The position numbers and the translations under genes were made by a program. This document shows positions 10,521 to 18,193 of a DNA stretch of 39,970 bases, piece after piece. The notes under the pieces were generated by a model that was not told where the DNA came from, searched no databases, and saw only the letters and a program-made list of their open reading frames with translations. How positions within the stretch are numbered: position 1 is the first letter of the stretch; every line of letters begins with the position of its first letter. The DNA comes from Mycobacterium sp. UM_CSW (GTDB lineage Bacteria > Actinomycetota > Actinomycetes > Mycobacteriales > Mycobacteriaceae), in the NCBI RefSeq assembly GCF_000455205.1, contig NZ_AUWQ01000129.1, positions 1-39,970 on the forward strand. The letters are read 5' to 3'.

Positions 10521-13214
10521 TCAACCGACCCGCGCGATCTCGGCACGCACCGCGTCGAGGGCCGCGTCGATGCCGGTCGGGTCCTTCCCCGAGCCCTGCG
10601 CCAGGTCGGCCTTGCCGCCGCCGCGGCCGTCGACGGCCCCGGCGAGCTGCTTGATCAGCTCGTTGGCGCTCAGACCGAGCTCCTGGGCGGCGGCGTTGGC
10701 GGCGACGGCGTAGGGCACTGAATTGCCCTCTCCCTCGGAGATGAGCGCCACCACCGCCGGATCGCTGCCCAGCTTGCCCCGGATGTCGCCGACCAGGGAG
10801 CGCAGGTCGCCCGCCGTCATCCCGCTCGACATCCGCTGCGCCACCACACGCACGTTACCGATCCGCTCGGCGCCGGCCGCGGCGTTGGTCGCGGCGGCCC
10901 GCGCGCCCGCGAGCCGGGCACGTTCGAGTTCCTTCTCCGCGGCCTTGAGCCGGTCCACCAGGTTGGCGACCCGGGCCGGCACCTCCTCGGACGGCACCTT
11001 CAGCGACGACGCCAGCCCGGCCATCAGCGCGCGCTCCTTGGCCAGGTGGCGGAACGACTCCAGCCCGACGTAAGCCTCCACCCGCCGGATCCCGGAACCG
11101 ATCGACGACTCGCCCAGGATGGTCACCGGCCCGATCTGCGCCGAGTTGTGCACGTGCGTGCCGCCGCACAGCTCCAGCGAGAACGGCCCGCCGATCTCCA
11201 CCACGCGGACCTCGTCGGGATAGGCCTCGCCGAACAGGGCCATCGCTCCCATCGCCTTGGCCTTCTCCAGCTGCTCGGTGAAGGTGTGCACCTCGAAATC
11301 GGCCTGCACCGCCTCGTTGGTGACCTCCTCGATCTGGGTGCGCTGGTCCTCGGACAGCGGGCCCTGCCAGTTGAAGTCGAAACGCAGGTAGCCCGGCCGG
11401 TTCAGCGACCCGGCCTGAACGGCGTTGGGCCCCAACACCTGTCGCAGCGCGGCGTGCACCATGTGGGTGCCCGAGTGGCCCTGCGTGGCGCCGCGGCGCC
11501 AGCCCGGATCCACCGCGGCGACGACGGTGTCGCCCTCCACGAATTCGCCGGACTCCACGTTGACCCGGTGCACGAACAAGGTTTTGGCGATCTTCTGCAC
11601 GTCGGTGACGGCCGCGCGAGCGCTCTCGTTGGCGCCGGTTCCGCTGATGCTGCCCTCGTCGGCGATCTGCCCGCCCGATTCGGCGTAGAGCGGGGTGCGG
11701 TCCAGCACCAGCTCCACCCGGTCCGCGCCATCGCCGCCGTGCGCGACGACGGGCACCCGTTTGCCGTCGACGAAGATACCCAAAATCCTTGCCTCGGAGG
11801 TCAACTCGTCGAACCCGGTGAACTCGGTGGGACCGGCGTCGACCAGCTCGCGGTAGGCGCTCAGGTCGGCGTGCGCGTGCTTGCGCGCGGCGGCGTCGGC
11901 CTTGGCGCGGCGGCGCTGCTCGGCCATCAGCTCCCGGAAGCCGATCTCGTCGACCTGGAGGCCGGCCTCGCCCGCCATCTCCAGGGTGAGCTCGATCGGG
12001 AAGCCGTAGGTGTCGTGCAGGGTGAACGCGTCCGACCCGGACACCACCGTCGCGCCGGTGGCCTTGGTGGCGCCGGCGACGTCCTCGAACAGCTTCGAAC
12101 CCGAGGCCAGCGTGCGGTTGAAGGCGGTCTCCTCGGCGACGGCGATGCGCCGGATCCGGTCGAAATCGGTGACGAGTTCGGGGTACGACGGGCCCATCGA
12201 GTCGCGCACGGTGGCCATCAGGTCCCCGACGATCGGCTCCTCGATGCCGAGCAGCTTGGCCGAGCGGATCACCCGGCGGAGCAGCCGGCGCAACACGTAG
12301 CCGCGCCCGTCGTTGCCCGGGCTGACGCCGTCGCCGATCAGGATCGCCGCGGTGCGGCTGTGGTCGGCGATCACGCGGTAGCGCACGTCGTCCTCGTGGT
12401 TACCGGTGTCGTATCCCCGCGGCGCGCGGGTGGCGACCAGATCGATGACCGGCCGCAGCAGGTCGGTCTCGTACACGTTGTGCACGCCCTGCAGCACGAA
12501 CGCGACCCGCTCCACGCCCATGCCGGTGTCGATGTTCTTGCGCGGCAACGGCCCGAGGATCTCGAAGTCGGTCTTACCGGTGCCCTCGCCGCGCTCGCTC
12601 TGCATGAAGACGAGGTTCCACAGCTCGACGTAGCGGTCCTCGTTGGCGATCGGGCCGCCCTCGACGCCGTACTCGGGGCCGCGGTCGTAGTAGATCTCCG
12701 ACGACGGCCCGCACGGCCCGGGGATGCCCATCGACCAGTAGTTGTCCTCCATGCCGCGGCGCTGGATCCGCTCCGCCGGCAGCCCGGCGATCTCCTGCCA
12801 CAGCGAGAACGCCTCGTCGTCGTCGAAATAGACTGTGGCCCAGAGCCGTTCGGGATCCAGGCCGTATCCGCCGTCGTCGATCGAATTGGTCAGCAGCGCC
12901 CAGGCCAGCTCGATCGCCCGGCGCTTGAAGTAGTCGCCGAACGAGAAGTTGCCGGCCATCTGGAAGAAGGTGTTGTGCCGGGTGGTGATGCCCACCTCGT
13001 CGATATCGGGGGTGCGGATGCACTTCTGGATGCTGGTGGCCGTCGCGTACGGCGGCGTGCGCGCGCCCAGGAAGAACGGCACGAACTGGACCATGCCGGC
13101 GTTGACGAACAGCAGGTTGGGGTCGTCGAGGATCACCGAGGCGCTCGGCACCTCGGTGTGGCCCGCCTTCACGAAGTGATCGAGGAATCGCTTCCTGATC
13201 TCGTGTGTCTGCAC
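10521..13214 (-). CDS. alaS: Alanyl-tRNA synthetase
   Basis: An 897-residue class II synthetase with the full domain order. The aminoacylation core includes [17 protein letters not shown] and the motif 3 region [15 protein letters not shown]. The editing domain has the zinc-type motifs HSGTHMVHA and CGGTHVHN. The C-terminal part holds a coiled coil (around [16 protein letters not shown]) and an oligomerisation domain with a GGGK motif. It charges tRNA-Ala and clears Ser/Gly mischarging. Start is GTG at 13214 ([11 protein letters not shown]). The 62-bp gap before it holds AGGAAG and a short TTGCT triple repeat. Confidence 0.97.
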   Translation of the reverse strand: MQTHEIRKRFLDHFVKAGHTEVPSASVILDDPNLLFVNAGMVQFVPFFLGARTPPYATATSIQKCIRTPDIDEVGITTRHNTFFQMAGNFSFGDYFKRRAIELAWALLTNSIDDGGYGLDPERLWATVYFDDDEAFSLWQEIAGLPAERIQRRGMEDNYWSMGIPGPCGPSSEIYYDRGPEYGVEGGPIANEDRYVELWNLVFMQSERGEGTGKTDFEILGPLPRKNIDTGMGVERVAFVLQGVHNVYETDLLRPVIDLVATRAPRGYDTGNHEDDVRYRVIADHSRTAAILIGDGVSPGNDGRGYVLRRLLRRVIRSAKLLGIEEPIVGDLMATVRDSMGPSYPELVTDFDRIRRIAVAEETAFNRTLASGSKLFEDVAGATKATGATVVSGSDAFTLHDTYGFPIELTLEMAGEAGLQVDEIGFRELMAEQRRRAKADAAARKHAHADLSAYRELVDAGPTEFTGFDELTSEARILGIFVDGKRVPVVAHGGDGADRVELVLDRTPLYAESGGQIADEGSISGTGANESARAAVTDVQKIAKTLFVHRVNVESGEFVEGDTVVAAVDPGWRRGATQGHSGTHMVHAALRQVLGPNAVQAGSLNRPGYLRFDFNWQGPLSEDQRTQIEEVTNEAVQADFEVHTFTEQLEKAKAMGAMALFGEAYPDEVRVVEIGGPFSLELCGGTHVHNSAQIGPVTILGESSIGSGIRRVEAYVGLESFRHLAKERALMAGLASSLKVPSEEVPARVANLVDRLKAAEKELERARLAGARAAATNAAAGAERIGNVRVVAQRMSSGMTAGDLRSLVGDIRGKLGSDPAVVALISEGEGNSVPYAVAANAAAQELGLSANELIKQLAGAVDGRGGGKADLAQGSGKDPTGIDAALDAVRAEIARVG

Positions 13215-13276
13215 TTTTAGTCCGCTTCTTCCTAGTTGCTTTGCTTTGCTTCGATCGGGATTCCCAGCCTAGCCAG

Positions 13277-13678
13277 CTAGCCCTCCAGGAAGCTCAACCG
13301 CACCGACCGCCGGGGATTGTCCCGGTTGAGGTCCACCAGCACGATGCTTTGCCAGGTGCCCAGCTGCGGGTCGCCGCTGGCGACCGGCACCGTCACCGAC
13401 GGCGCGACGATGGCCGGCAGCACGTGGTCGGCGCCGTGGCCGGGCGATCCGTGCGCGTGCCGGTACCGCTCGTCGCGCGGCAACAGCCGTTCCAGCGTGT
13501 CGACCAGGTCGTCGTCGGAACCGGCACCGGTCTCGATGATCGCGACCCCGGCCGTGGCGTGCGGGACGAACACGTTGCACAGGCCGTCGCCGTAGCTGAA
13601 GCAGAACCGGCGCACCGCATCGGTCAGATCGACGATGCGGCGCTGGGCGGTGTCTACCTGCAGCACATCGGTATGCAC
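13277..13678 (-). CDS. YjbQ/UPF0047 family protein
   Basis: A 133-residue protein corresponding to M. tuberculosis Rv2556c. Family signatures are H40 (VPHATAGVAIIE), the RHAHGSPGHGADH stretch at about 73-85 carrying the conserved His/Asp residues, and GTWQSIVLVDLN (about 108-118). Some YjbQ proteins show weak thiamine phosphate synthase activity, but the physiological role is unsettled. The reading frame is open well upstream on this strand. The start was set at GTG 13678 (VHTDVLQV) because family homology begins there and TAGGCT lies 7 nt upstream, a leaderless layout. It is divergent from the Rv2557-type gene. Confidence 0.85.
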   Translation of the reverse strand: MHTDVLQVDTAQRRIVDLTDAVRRFCFSYGDGLCNVFVPHATAGVAIIETGAGSDDDLVDTLERLLPRDERYRHAHGSPGHGADHVLPAIVAPSVTVPVASGDPQLGTWQSIVLVDLNRDNPRRSVRLSFLEG

Positions 13679-13685
13679 CCGGTCA

Positions 13686-13691
13686 AGCCTA
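13686..13691 (-). promoter_or_regulatory. Candidate leaderless -10 box for the YjbQ-family gene
   Basis: The minus strand reads TAGGCT, a 7-nt gap, then GTG at 13678. No Shine-Dalgarno site is present in the gap. TANNNT plus 6-7 nt to the start codon is the usual mycobacterial leaderless pattern. Confidence 0.42.
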
Positions 13692-13748
13692 CGGCGCGCC
13701 CAGCGGGACCGGCCAATCGTTTGTGAGGGCTGCCACACCCCCGGGGGG

Positions 13749-13818
13749 CATTGCCACCGCCGCCTGCCAGGAGGAACGTATCTGGTTGGACCGGTGGCGC
13801 CACCGGGGCGCTGCCCCG
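13749..13818 (+). promoter_or_regulatory. Structured leader element 1, shared with the downstream paralogue
   Basis: The 5' region of the first paralogue carries three blocks repeated before the second one: CATTGCCACC (13749-13758), AGGAGGAACGTA (13769-13780), and the perfect 16-bp palindrome CCGGTGGC-GCCACCGG (13791-13806). A second stem, CGGGGC (13804-13809) with GCCCCG (13813-13818), uses part of the palindrome's right arm, so the two hairpins exclude each other. The ribosome site GAGGGGG and GTG 13838 follow. This could be a DNA operator or an RNA switch. Confidence 0.5.
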
Positions 13819-13837
13819 AACAAAGAGGGGGTGGGTC

Positions 13838-14458
13838 GTGTACGCACGCTCTACCACTATTCAGGCGCAAACCTCGTCGATCGACGCCGGAATTGCGCAC
13901 GTTCGCGATGAGGTCATGCCCGCACTGCAAGGCATGCCGGGGTGCGTCGGCGTATCGCTGTTGGTCGACCGGGAGTCGGGCCGGTGCATTGCCACCAGTG
14001 CCTGGGAGAGCGATGAGGCCATGCGCGCCAGCGGTGAAACCGTGACGCCGATCCGCGACCGGGCCGCGGAAATGTTCGGCGGCACGGCCGATGTCGCGGA
14101 ATGGGAGATCGCGGCGCTGCACCGCGATCACCGCGCGCCCGACGGCGCCGGCGTCCGCGCGACCTGGGTCAGAGTGCCGGAGGGCCAAATGGACGCCGGC
14201 ATCGAGTACTTCAAGTCGTCCGTCCTGCCGCAACTCGAGGAGCTCGACGGGTTCTGCAGCGCCAGCCTGCTGGTCGACCGCGCGTCCGGGCGCGGCGTGT
14301 CCTCGGTGACGTTCGACAGCATGGACGCGATGCAGCGCAACCGCGAGCAGGCGACTGCCCTGAAGACCGCGTCGATTCGCGAGGCGGGCGTCGAGGAACT
14401 CGACGAGCGGGAGTTCGAGCTGGCGCTGGCGCACCTGCGGGTGCCCGAGCTGGTCTGA
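13838..14458 (+). CDS. Rv2557-type conserved protein, two alpha/beta-barrel-like halves
   Basis: A 206-residue protein, first of a tandem pair of paralogues. Two internal repeats are visible: [20 protein letters not shown] at about 26-45 and [20 protein letters not shown] further on. This pattern suggests two dimeric alpha/beta barrel (ABM-like) units. The start is GTG at 13838 behind GAGGGGG; the frame is open upstream as far as 13751, but that part overlaps the leader element. M. tuberculosis Rv2557/Rv2558 are, from memory, reported as starvation or granuloma induced. No enzymatic motif is seen. No signal peptide or membrane helix is present, so it is probably cytosolic. Confidence 0.8.
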   Translation: MYARSTTIQAQTSSIDAGIAHVRDEVMPALQGMPGCVGVSLLVDRESGRCIATSAWESDEAMRASGETVTPIRDRAAEMFGGTADVAEWEIAALHRDHRAPDGAGVRATWVRVPEGQMDAGIEYFKSSVLPQLEELDGFCSASLLVDRASGRGVSSVTFDSMDAMQRNREQATALKTASIREAGVEELDEREFELALAHLRVPELV

Positions 14459-14472
14459 TCCGGCTTCGGGCC

Positions 14473-14554
14473 CATTGCCACCCCTACCCGGGAGGAGGAA
14501 GGTAGTCATGGGGCCCCGGTGGCGCCACCGGGGCCCAGTCAAATCCAGGCCCCG
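14473..14554 (+). promoter_or_regulatory. Structured leader element 2
   Basis: The 112-bp gap before the second paralogue repeats the first leader: CATTGCCACC (14473-14482), AGGAGGAAGGTA (14493-14504, same 20-nt offset), and an enlarged perfect palindrome of 26 bp at 14511-14536 whose core is CCGGTGGC-GCCACCGG. An alternative stem pairs CGGGGCC (14529-14535) with GGCCCCG (14548-14554), again excluding the palindromic hairpin. GAGGAGG and ATG 14571 follow. An extra ATG at 14508 sits between AGGAGGAA and the palindrome. Confidence 0.52.
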
Positions 14555-14570
14555 ACGAGGAGGCTCACCA

Positions 14571-15194
14571 ATGTACGCACGCTCCACCACCATTCAGGCG
14601 CAACCCCTGTCGGTCGACATCGGCATTGCGCACATTCGCGATGTCGTCATGCCCGCCCTTCAGGAGATGGACGGGTATGTCGGAATGTCGCTGTTGGTCG
14701 ACCGGCAGGACGGCACCTGCATCGCCACCAGCTCGTGGGACAGCTTGGAGAAGATGCGCGCCAGCGCCGAGCGGGTGGCGCCCATCCGTGACCGCGCCGC
14801 CATGATGTTCTCCGGCCAGGCGAGGGTCGAAGAATGGGACATATCTCTGATGCGCCGCGATCATCGGGCGCATCAGGGAGCGTGCGTGCGGGCCACCTGG
14901 CTCAAGGTGGTGCCGGACCATCTCGAGCGGTCCCTCAACTTCTACCGGATGTACGTGCTCCCGGAGTTGGAGACGCTCGACGGCTTCTGCAGCGCCAGCC
15001 TGATGGTCGACCACCCGGCGTGCCGGCGGGCGGTGGCGTGCTCGAGCTTCGACAGCGTCGAAGCGATGGCCCGAAACCGCGACCGGGCGAGCGAGCTGCG
15101 CAGCAGGCGCGCCCGGGACCTGGGCGCCGAGGTGCTCGACGTGGCCGAGTTCGAGCTGGCGATCGCGCATTTGCGGGTGCCGGAGCTGGTCTAG
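14571..15194 (+). CDS. Rv2558-type conserved protein, tandem paralogue
   Basis: A 207-residue paralogue of the preceding gene; the opening residues [10 protein letters not shown] and the ending HLRVPELV are identical in both. It has the same two-repeat layout, with [21 protein letters not shown] and [20 protein letters not shown]. The chosen start is ATG 14571, with GAGGAGG 7 nt upstream. A second in-frame ATG at 14508 behind AGGAGGAAGG would add 21 mostly Arg/Pro/Gly residues; both may be used. Function is unknown. It converges on the YCII-like gene across an inverted repeat. Confidence 0.82.
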   Translation: MYARSTTIQAQPLSVDIGIAHIRDVVMPALQEMDGYVGMSLLVDRQDGTCIATSSWDSLEKMRASAERVAPIRDRAAMMFSGQARVEEWDISLMRRDHRAHQGACVRATWLKVVPDHLERSLNFYRMYVLPELETLDGFCSASLMVDHPACRRAVACSSFDSVEAMARNRDRASELRSRRARDLGAEVLDVAEFELAIAHLRVPELV

Positions 15195-15207
15195 GGGCGG
15201 CGTGAGT

Positions 15208-15281
15208 GTGTGTGTAACTAGGGCTTTTTGTGTGCATCCACGGCGGGAATCCGGCGAAATCTGCGCCCTAGATACACACGC
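15208..15281. repeat. Imperfect inverted repeat between convergent genes
   Basis: GTGTGTGTAACTAGGGC (15208-15224) and GCCCTAGATACACACGC (15265-15281) match as inverted arms at 15 of 17 positions around a 40-nt spacer. GTGAG (15202-15206) and CTCAC (15293-15297) extend the symmetry outward. It lies in the 125-bp gap between convergent genes. It may be a transcription end structure for both sides or a copy of a dispersed mycobacterial intergenic repeat. Confidence 0.55.
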
Positions 15282-15319
15282 AAAGCCATCAGCTCACACC
15301 CTGTGACCACTGCGACCGC

Positions 15320-15655
15320 CTAGGGCAGCGCGTCCCCGGGGAATCCGCGGCACTCGTGCACCTGGTAGGTGAACACGCCCGCCGCGACCCCGGGGTCGTC
15401 GGCCATGATGGCGCGGGTGTCGTCCACGCTCGCGGCGAACACCCCGATGCCGCAGACGTCGGACTCGTCGGTGACCGGCAACACCACCGCCAGCACGCCG
15501 TCGTCGCGCAGGCCGAAGTTGCGCCGGCCGTGCTCCCAGATGATCGGCGGCGACGACTCGTCGCCGAACCTGGGGCCGCGTTTGAGGATGACGACGCTGT
15601 AGGCCTTGGCGGTGGGCAGCAGCCGGCCCATCTCCTCGTCGGTGAAGGTCTTCAT
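15320..15655 (-). CDS. YCII-related small protein
   Basis: A 111-residue protein with the ferredoxin-like pattern of YCII-related proteins. It has an N-terminal strand-helix ([24 protein letters not shown]), the loop [21 protein letters not shown], and a late DDP motif ([11 protein letters not shown]) that often sits near the active His/Asp in this fold. No reaction is assigned. The ATG at 15655 overlaps the rarA TGA (ATGA), so it is translated downstream of rarA. I do not recall a counterpart at this position in M. tuberculosis. Confidence 0.7.
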   Translation of the reverse strand: MKTFTDEEMGRLLPTAKAYSVVILKRGPRFGDESSPPIIWEHGRRNFGLRDDGVLAVVLPVTDESDVCGIGVFAASVDDTRAIMADDPGVAAGVFTYQVHECRGFPGDALP

Positions 15656-17001
15656 GCCTGTCCCCTCTTCCGGATGATCGCGCGCAGCCGGTCCAGACGG
15701 CCGACCATCTCACGTTCGCCGCCGCGGCCGGTGGGCCGATAGTAGTCCACGTCCACCAGCTCGTCGGGCGGATATTGTTGGGGCACAACGCCATCCGGGG
15801 CGTCGTGCGAGTACTTGTAGCCCTGCGCGTTGCCCAGCGCCGCGGCGCCGGAGTAGTGCCCGTCGCGCAGGTGCGGCGGCACCAGCCCGGCCTTGCCGGC
15901 CCGGATGTCGTTCATGGCCGCCGCGAGCGCGGTGGTGACCGCGTTGGACTTCGGCGCGGTGGCCAGGTGGATGGTGGCGTGCGCCAGCGTCAGCTGGGCC
16001 TCCGGCATGCCGATCAGCGCCACGGTCTGGGCGGCGGCGACCGCGGTCTGCAGCGCCGTCGGGTCGGCCATCCCGATGTCCTCGCTGGCCAGGATCATCA
16101 GCCGGCGCGCCACGAACCGCGGGTCCTCCCCCGCGACCAGCATGCGGGCCAGGTAGTGCAGCGCGGCGTCGACGTCGGACCCGCGGACCGACTTGATGAA
16201 GGCACTGACGACGTCGTAGTGCTGGTCGCCGTCGCGGTCGTAGCGCACGGCGGCCTTGTCCAGCGACTGTTCGATGGTCTCGACGGTGACTGTGTCATTT
16301 GCCTCCGCGGCGACCTCGAGCGCGGTCAGCGCGCGGCGGGCATCGCCGGCGGCCAGCTGCACCAGGAGGTCGACGGCCTCGGGCTGCACTTCGACGCGGC
16401 CGCCCAGGCCGCGGGGGTCGTCGATCGCGCGGCGGACCAGCGTGCGGATGTCGTCGGACGTCAGCGGCCGCAGCTGCAGGATCAGCGACCGGGACAAGAG
16501 CGGCGCCACCACGGAGAACGAGGGGTTCTCCGTCGTCGCCGCCACCAGCAGTACCACCCGGTTCTCCACGGCGGACAGCAGCGCGTCCTGCTGGGTCTTG
16601 GAGAACCGGTGCACCTCGTCGATGAACAGCACGGTCTGTTCGCCGGAAAGCAGCGCGTGCCGCGCCTTGTCTATCACCGCCCGGACGTCCTTCACGCCGG
16701 CCGACAGCGCCGACAGCGCCTCGAACCGGCGGCCCGTCGACCCCGAAATCAGCGCCGCCAGCGTGGTCTTGCCGCTGCCCGGGGGGCCGTACAGGATGAC
16801 GGACGCGACACCCGAGCCCTCGACCAGGCGGCGCAGCGGCGACCCGGGTGCCAGCAGATGGCCCTGGCCGACGACTTCGTCCAGCGACGCCGGCCGCATC
16901 CGCACCGCCAGCGGCGCACCCGCCGACACGCCGAAGCCCTGGTCGGCTGTCTGCGGTGCGCCGGGAAGGTCGAAGAGACCGTCGGACACGGTTTTAGGCA
17001 T
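15652..17001 (-). CDS. rarA: Replication-associated AAA+ ATPase RarA (MgsA)
   Basis: A 449-residue AAA+ ATPase that acts at stalled replication forks, matching M. tuberculosis Rv2559c. Walker A is GPPGSGKT (72-79), Walker B is LFIDEVHRF (about 125-133), sensor 1 lies in ATTENPSF, and the arginine finger in LLSRSLIL. The C-terminal part has the tetramerisation segment with [10 protein letters not shown] and a late [19 protein letters not shown] stretch. The frame is open upstream; the start is ATG at 17001 ([13 protein letters not shown]). It is divergent from the proline-rich membrane protein, with a 139-bp gap. Confidence 0.94.
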   Translation of the reverse strand: MPKTVSDGLFDLPGAPQTADQGFGVSAGAPLAVRMRPASLDEVVGQGHLLAPGSPLRRLVEGSGVASVILYGPPGSGKTTLAALISGSTGRRFEALSALSAGVKDVRAVIDKARHALLSGEQTVLFIDEVHRFSKTQQDALLSAVENRVVLLVAATTENPSFSVVAPLLSRSLILQLRPLTSDDIRTLVRRAIDDPRGLGGRVEVQPEAVDLLVQLAAGDARRALTALEVAAEANDTVTVETIEQSLDKAAVRYDRDGDQHYDVVSAFIKSVRGSDVDAALHYLARMLVAGEDPRFVARRLMILASEDIGMADPTALQTAVAAAQTVALIGMPEAQLTLAHATIHLATAPKSNAVTTALAAAMNDIRAGKAGLVPPHLRDGHYSGAAALGNAQGYKYSHDAPDGVVPQQYPPDELVDVDYYRPTGRGGEREMVGRLDRLRAIIRKRGQA

Positions 17002-17140
17002 ACCACGCCCGGGCGACGGGGTGCGCCGGGGAGGAAAGCGGCGAAAACAATCCGCGCGTCCTGGCGACTTATTTGCTAAGTTCCGGGTTGCCAGATTCCG
17101 TGCGCGTGGCCACAAGTTGAATCCAACAGCTAGGACGGAC

Positions 17141-18130
17141 ATGAGCCAGCCCCCCGAGTACCCCGGCACCCCCCAGAACCCTCCCGGCTATCCGCCACCG
17201 CCCGGCTACGGCGCGCCTCCGCCACCCCCGCCCGCAGGCCCGCCGCCCGGCTACGGCGCACCCCCGCCCCCGCCGCCCGGCTACGGCGCACCCCCGCCAC
17301 CCCCGCCCGGCTACGGCGCGCCGCCGCCCGGCTATGCGCCGCAACCCGGTTACGGTGGCGTCCCCGGCGGTCCGCCGGCCTTCAGCATCGGCGAGGCGTT
17401 CAGCTGGGCCTGGGGCAAGTTCACCCAAAACGTCGCGCCGCTGGTCGTCTCCACGCTCATCTACGCGGTGCTGATCGGCATCGCCTACAGCGCAATCCTG
17501 TTCGGCGGCGGCATGGGCTCGACCACCACCACGACGAACGCCGACGGCTACACCACCGCCACGACGAGCATCGGTGCGGGCGGGATGATCATCATGATCG
17601 TCGGCTACATATTGATCTATGCGGTAGGCATTTTCGCCCAGTCCGCGTTCTATTCCGGATGCCTGGACATCGCCGACGGACGGCAGGTGAGCATCGGTTC
17701 GTTCTTCAAGCCGCGCAACCTCGGCAACGTGATCCTCGCCGCGATCATCATCGGGATCCTGACGTCGATCGGCTCGGTCCTGTGCGTCATCCCGGGCCTC
17801 GTCGTGGGCATCTTCGCGCAGTTCGCCATCCCGTTCATCATCGACCGCTCGCAGGGTGCGATCGACGGGTTGAAATCCAGCTTCACCACCGTCCAGTCGA
17901 ACTTCGTCAACGCCCTGCTGGTGTGGCTGGTGTCGGCGGCGGCCATCCTGCTCGGCTTCGTGGCCTGCGGCCTGGGCATCCTCGTCGGCGCGCCCGTGGC
18001 CGCGCTGATAGGGATCTACGGCTACCGCAAGCTGTCCGGCGGCCAGGTCGTCCCGCTGGAGCAGCCGGGCGGTGGTTACCAGGCGGGCCCGCCACCGGGA
18101 ACGCCGCCGCCGGGCCCCCAGTACGGATAG
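17141..18130 (+). CDS. Proline/glycine-rich multi-pass membrane protein (Rv2560 type)
   Basis: A 329-residue protein in two parts. The N-terminal 78 residues are almost only Pro, Gly, Tyr and Ala in [10 protein letters not shown]-type units and are probably disordered and cytosolic. The rest has four or five membrane helices, near 100-122, 150-172, 195-228 and 255-290. The short C-terminus is again Pro/Gly-rich. ATG 17141 follows AGGACGGAC. Proline-rich tails of this kind in actinobacterial membrane proteins often mediate protein contacts; the function here is unknown. In M. tuberculosis five more genes separate this gene from Rv2566; here the transglutaminase gene follows after 63 bp. Confidence 0.82.
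   Translation: MSQPPEYPGTPQNPPGYPPPPGYGAPPPPPPAGPPPGYGAPPPPPPGYGAPPPPPPGYGAPPPGYAPQPGYGGVPGGPPAFSIGEAFSWAWGKFTQNVAPLVVSTLIYAVLIGIAYSAILFGGGMGSTTTTTNADGYTTATTSIGAGGMIIMIVGYILIYAVGIFAQSAFYSGCLDIADGRQVSIGSFFKPRNLGNVILAAIIIGILTSIGSVLCVIPGLVVGIFAQFAIPFIIDRSQGAIDGLKSSFTTVQSNFVNALLVWLVSAAAILLGFVACGLGILVGAPVAALIGIYGYRKLSGGQVVPLEQPGGGYQAGPPPGTPPPGPQYG
17204..17329 (+). repeat. Coding tandem repeat of [10 protein letters not shown] units
   Basis: Four units of the decapeptide-type repeat [10 protein letters not shown] lie at codons 22-31, 37-46, 47-56 and (truncated) 57-63 of the membrane protein. DNA copies are about 30 bp, nearly identical and rich in CCG/CCC. Such repeats change copy number readily between strains. 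Confidence 0.75.
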
Positions 18131-18143
18131 GCCCGGGGGCCCA

Positions 18144-18191
18144 GCTGATTGCGCTGCGCTGCGACCTTGTGGCGCTTGTGATGCAATCAGC
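18144..18191 (+). promoter_or_regulatory. Inverted repeat ending 2 nt before the transglutaminase start
   Basis: GCTGATTGC (18144-18152) and GCAATCAGC (18183-18191) are a perfect 9-bp inverted pair with a 30-nt spacer, and the GTG start follows at 18194. A stem here would bring the start codon to the base of the hairpin. It could instead be an operator or the end of the upstream transcript. Confidence 0.4.
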
Positions 18192-18193
18192 GG

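Noticed and set aside
11046-13220. A 724-codon plus-strand frame opposite alaS
   Set aside because: Covers alaS almost end to end, with no recognisable motif.
13236-13251. Triple TTGCT repeat before alaS
   Set aside because: Too short to separate from chance; no T-box or other leader structure recognised.
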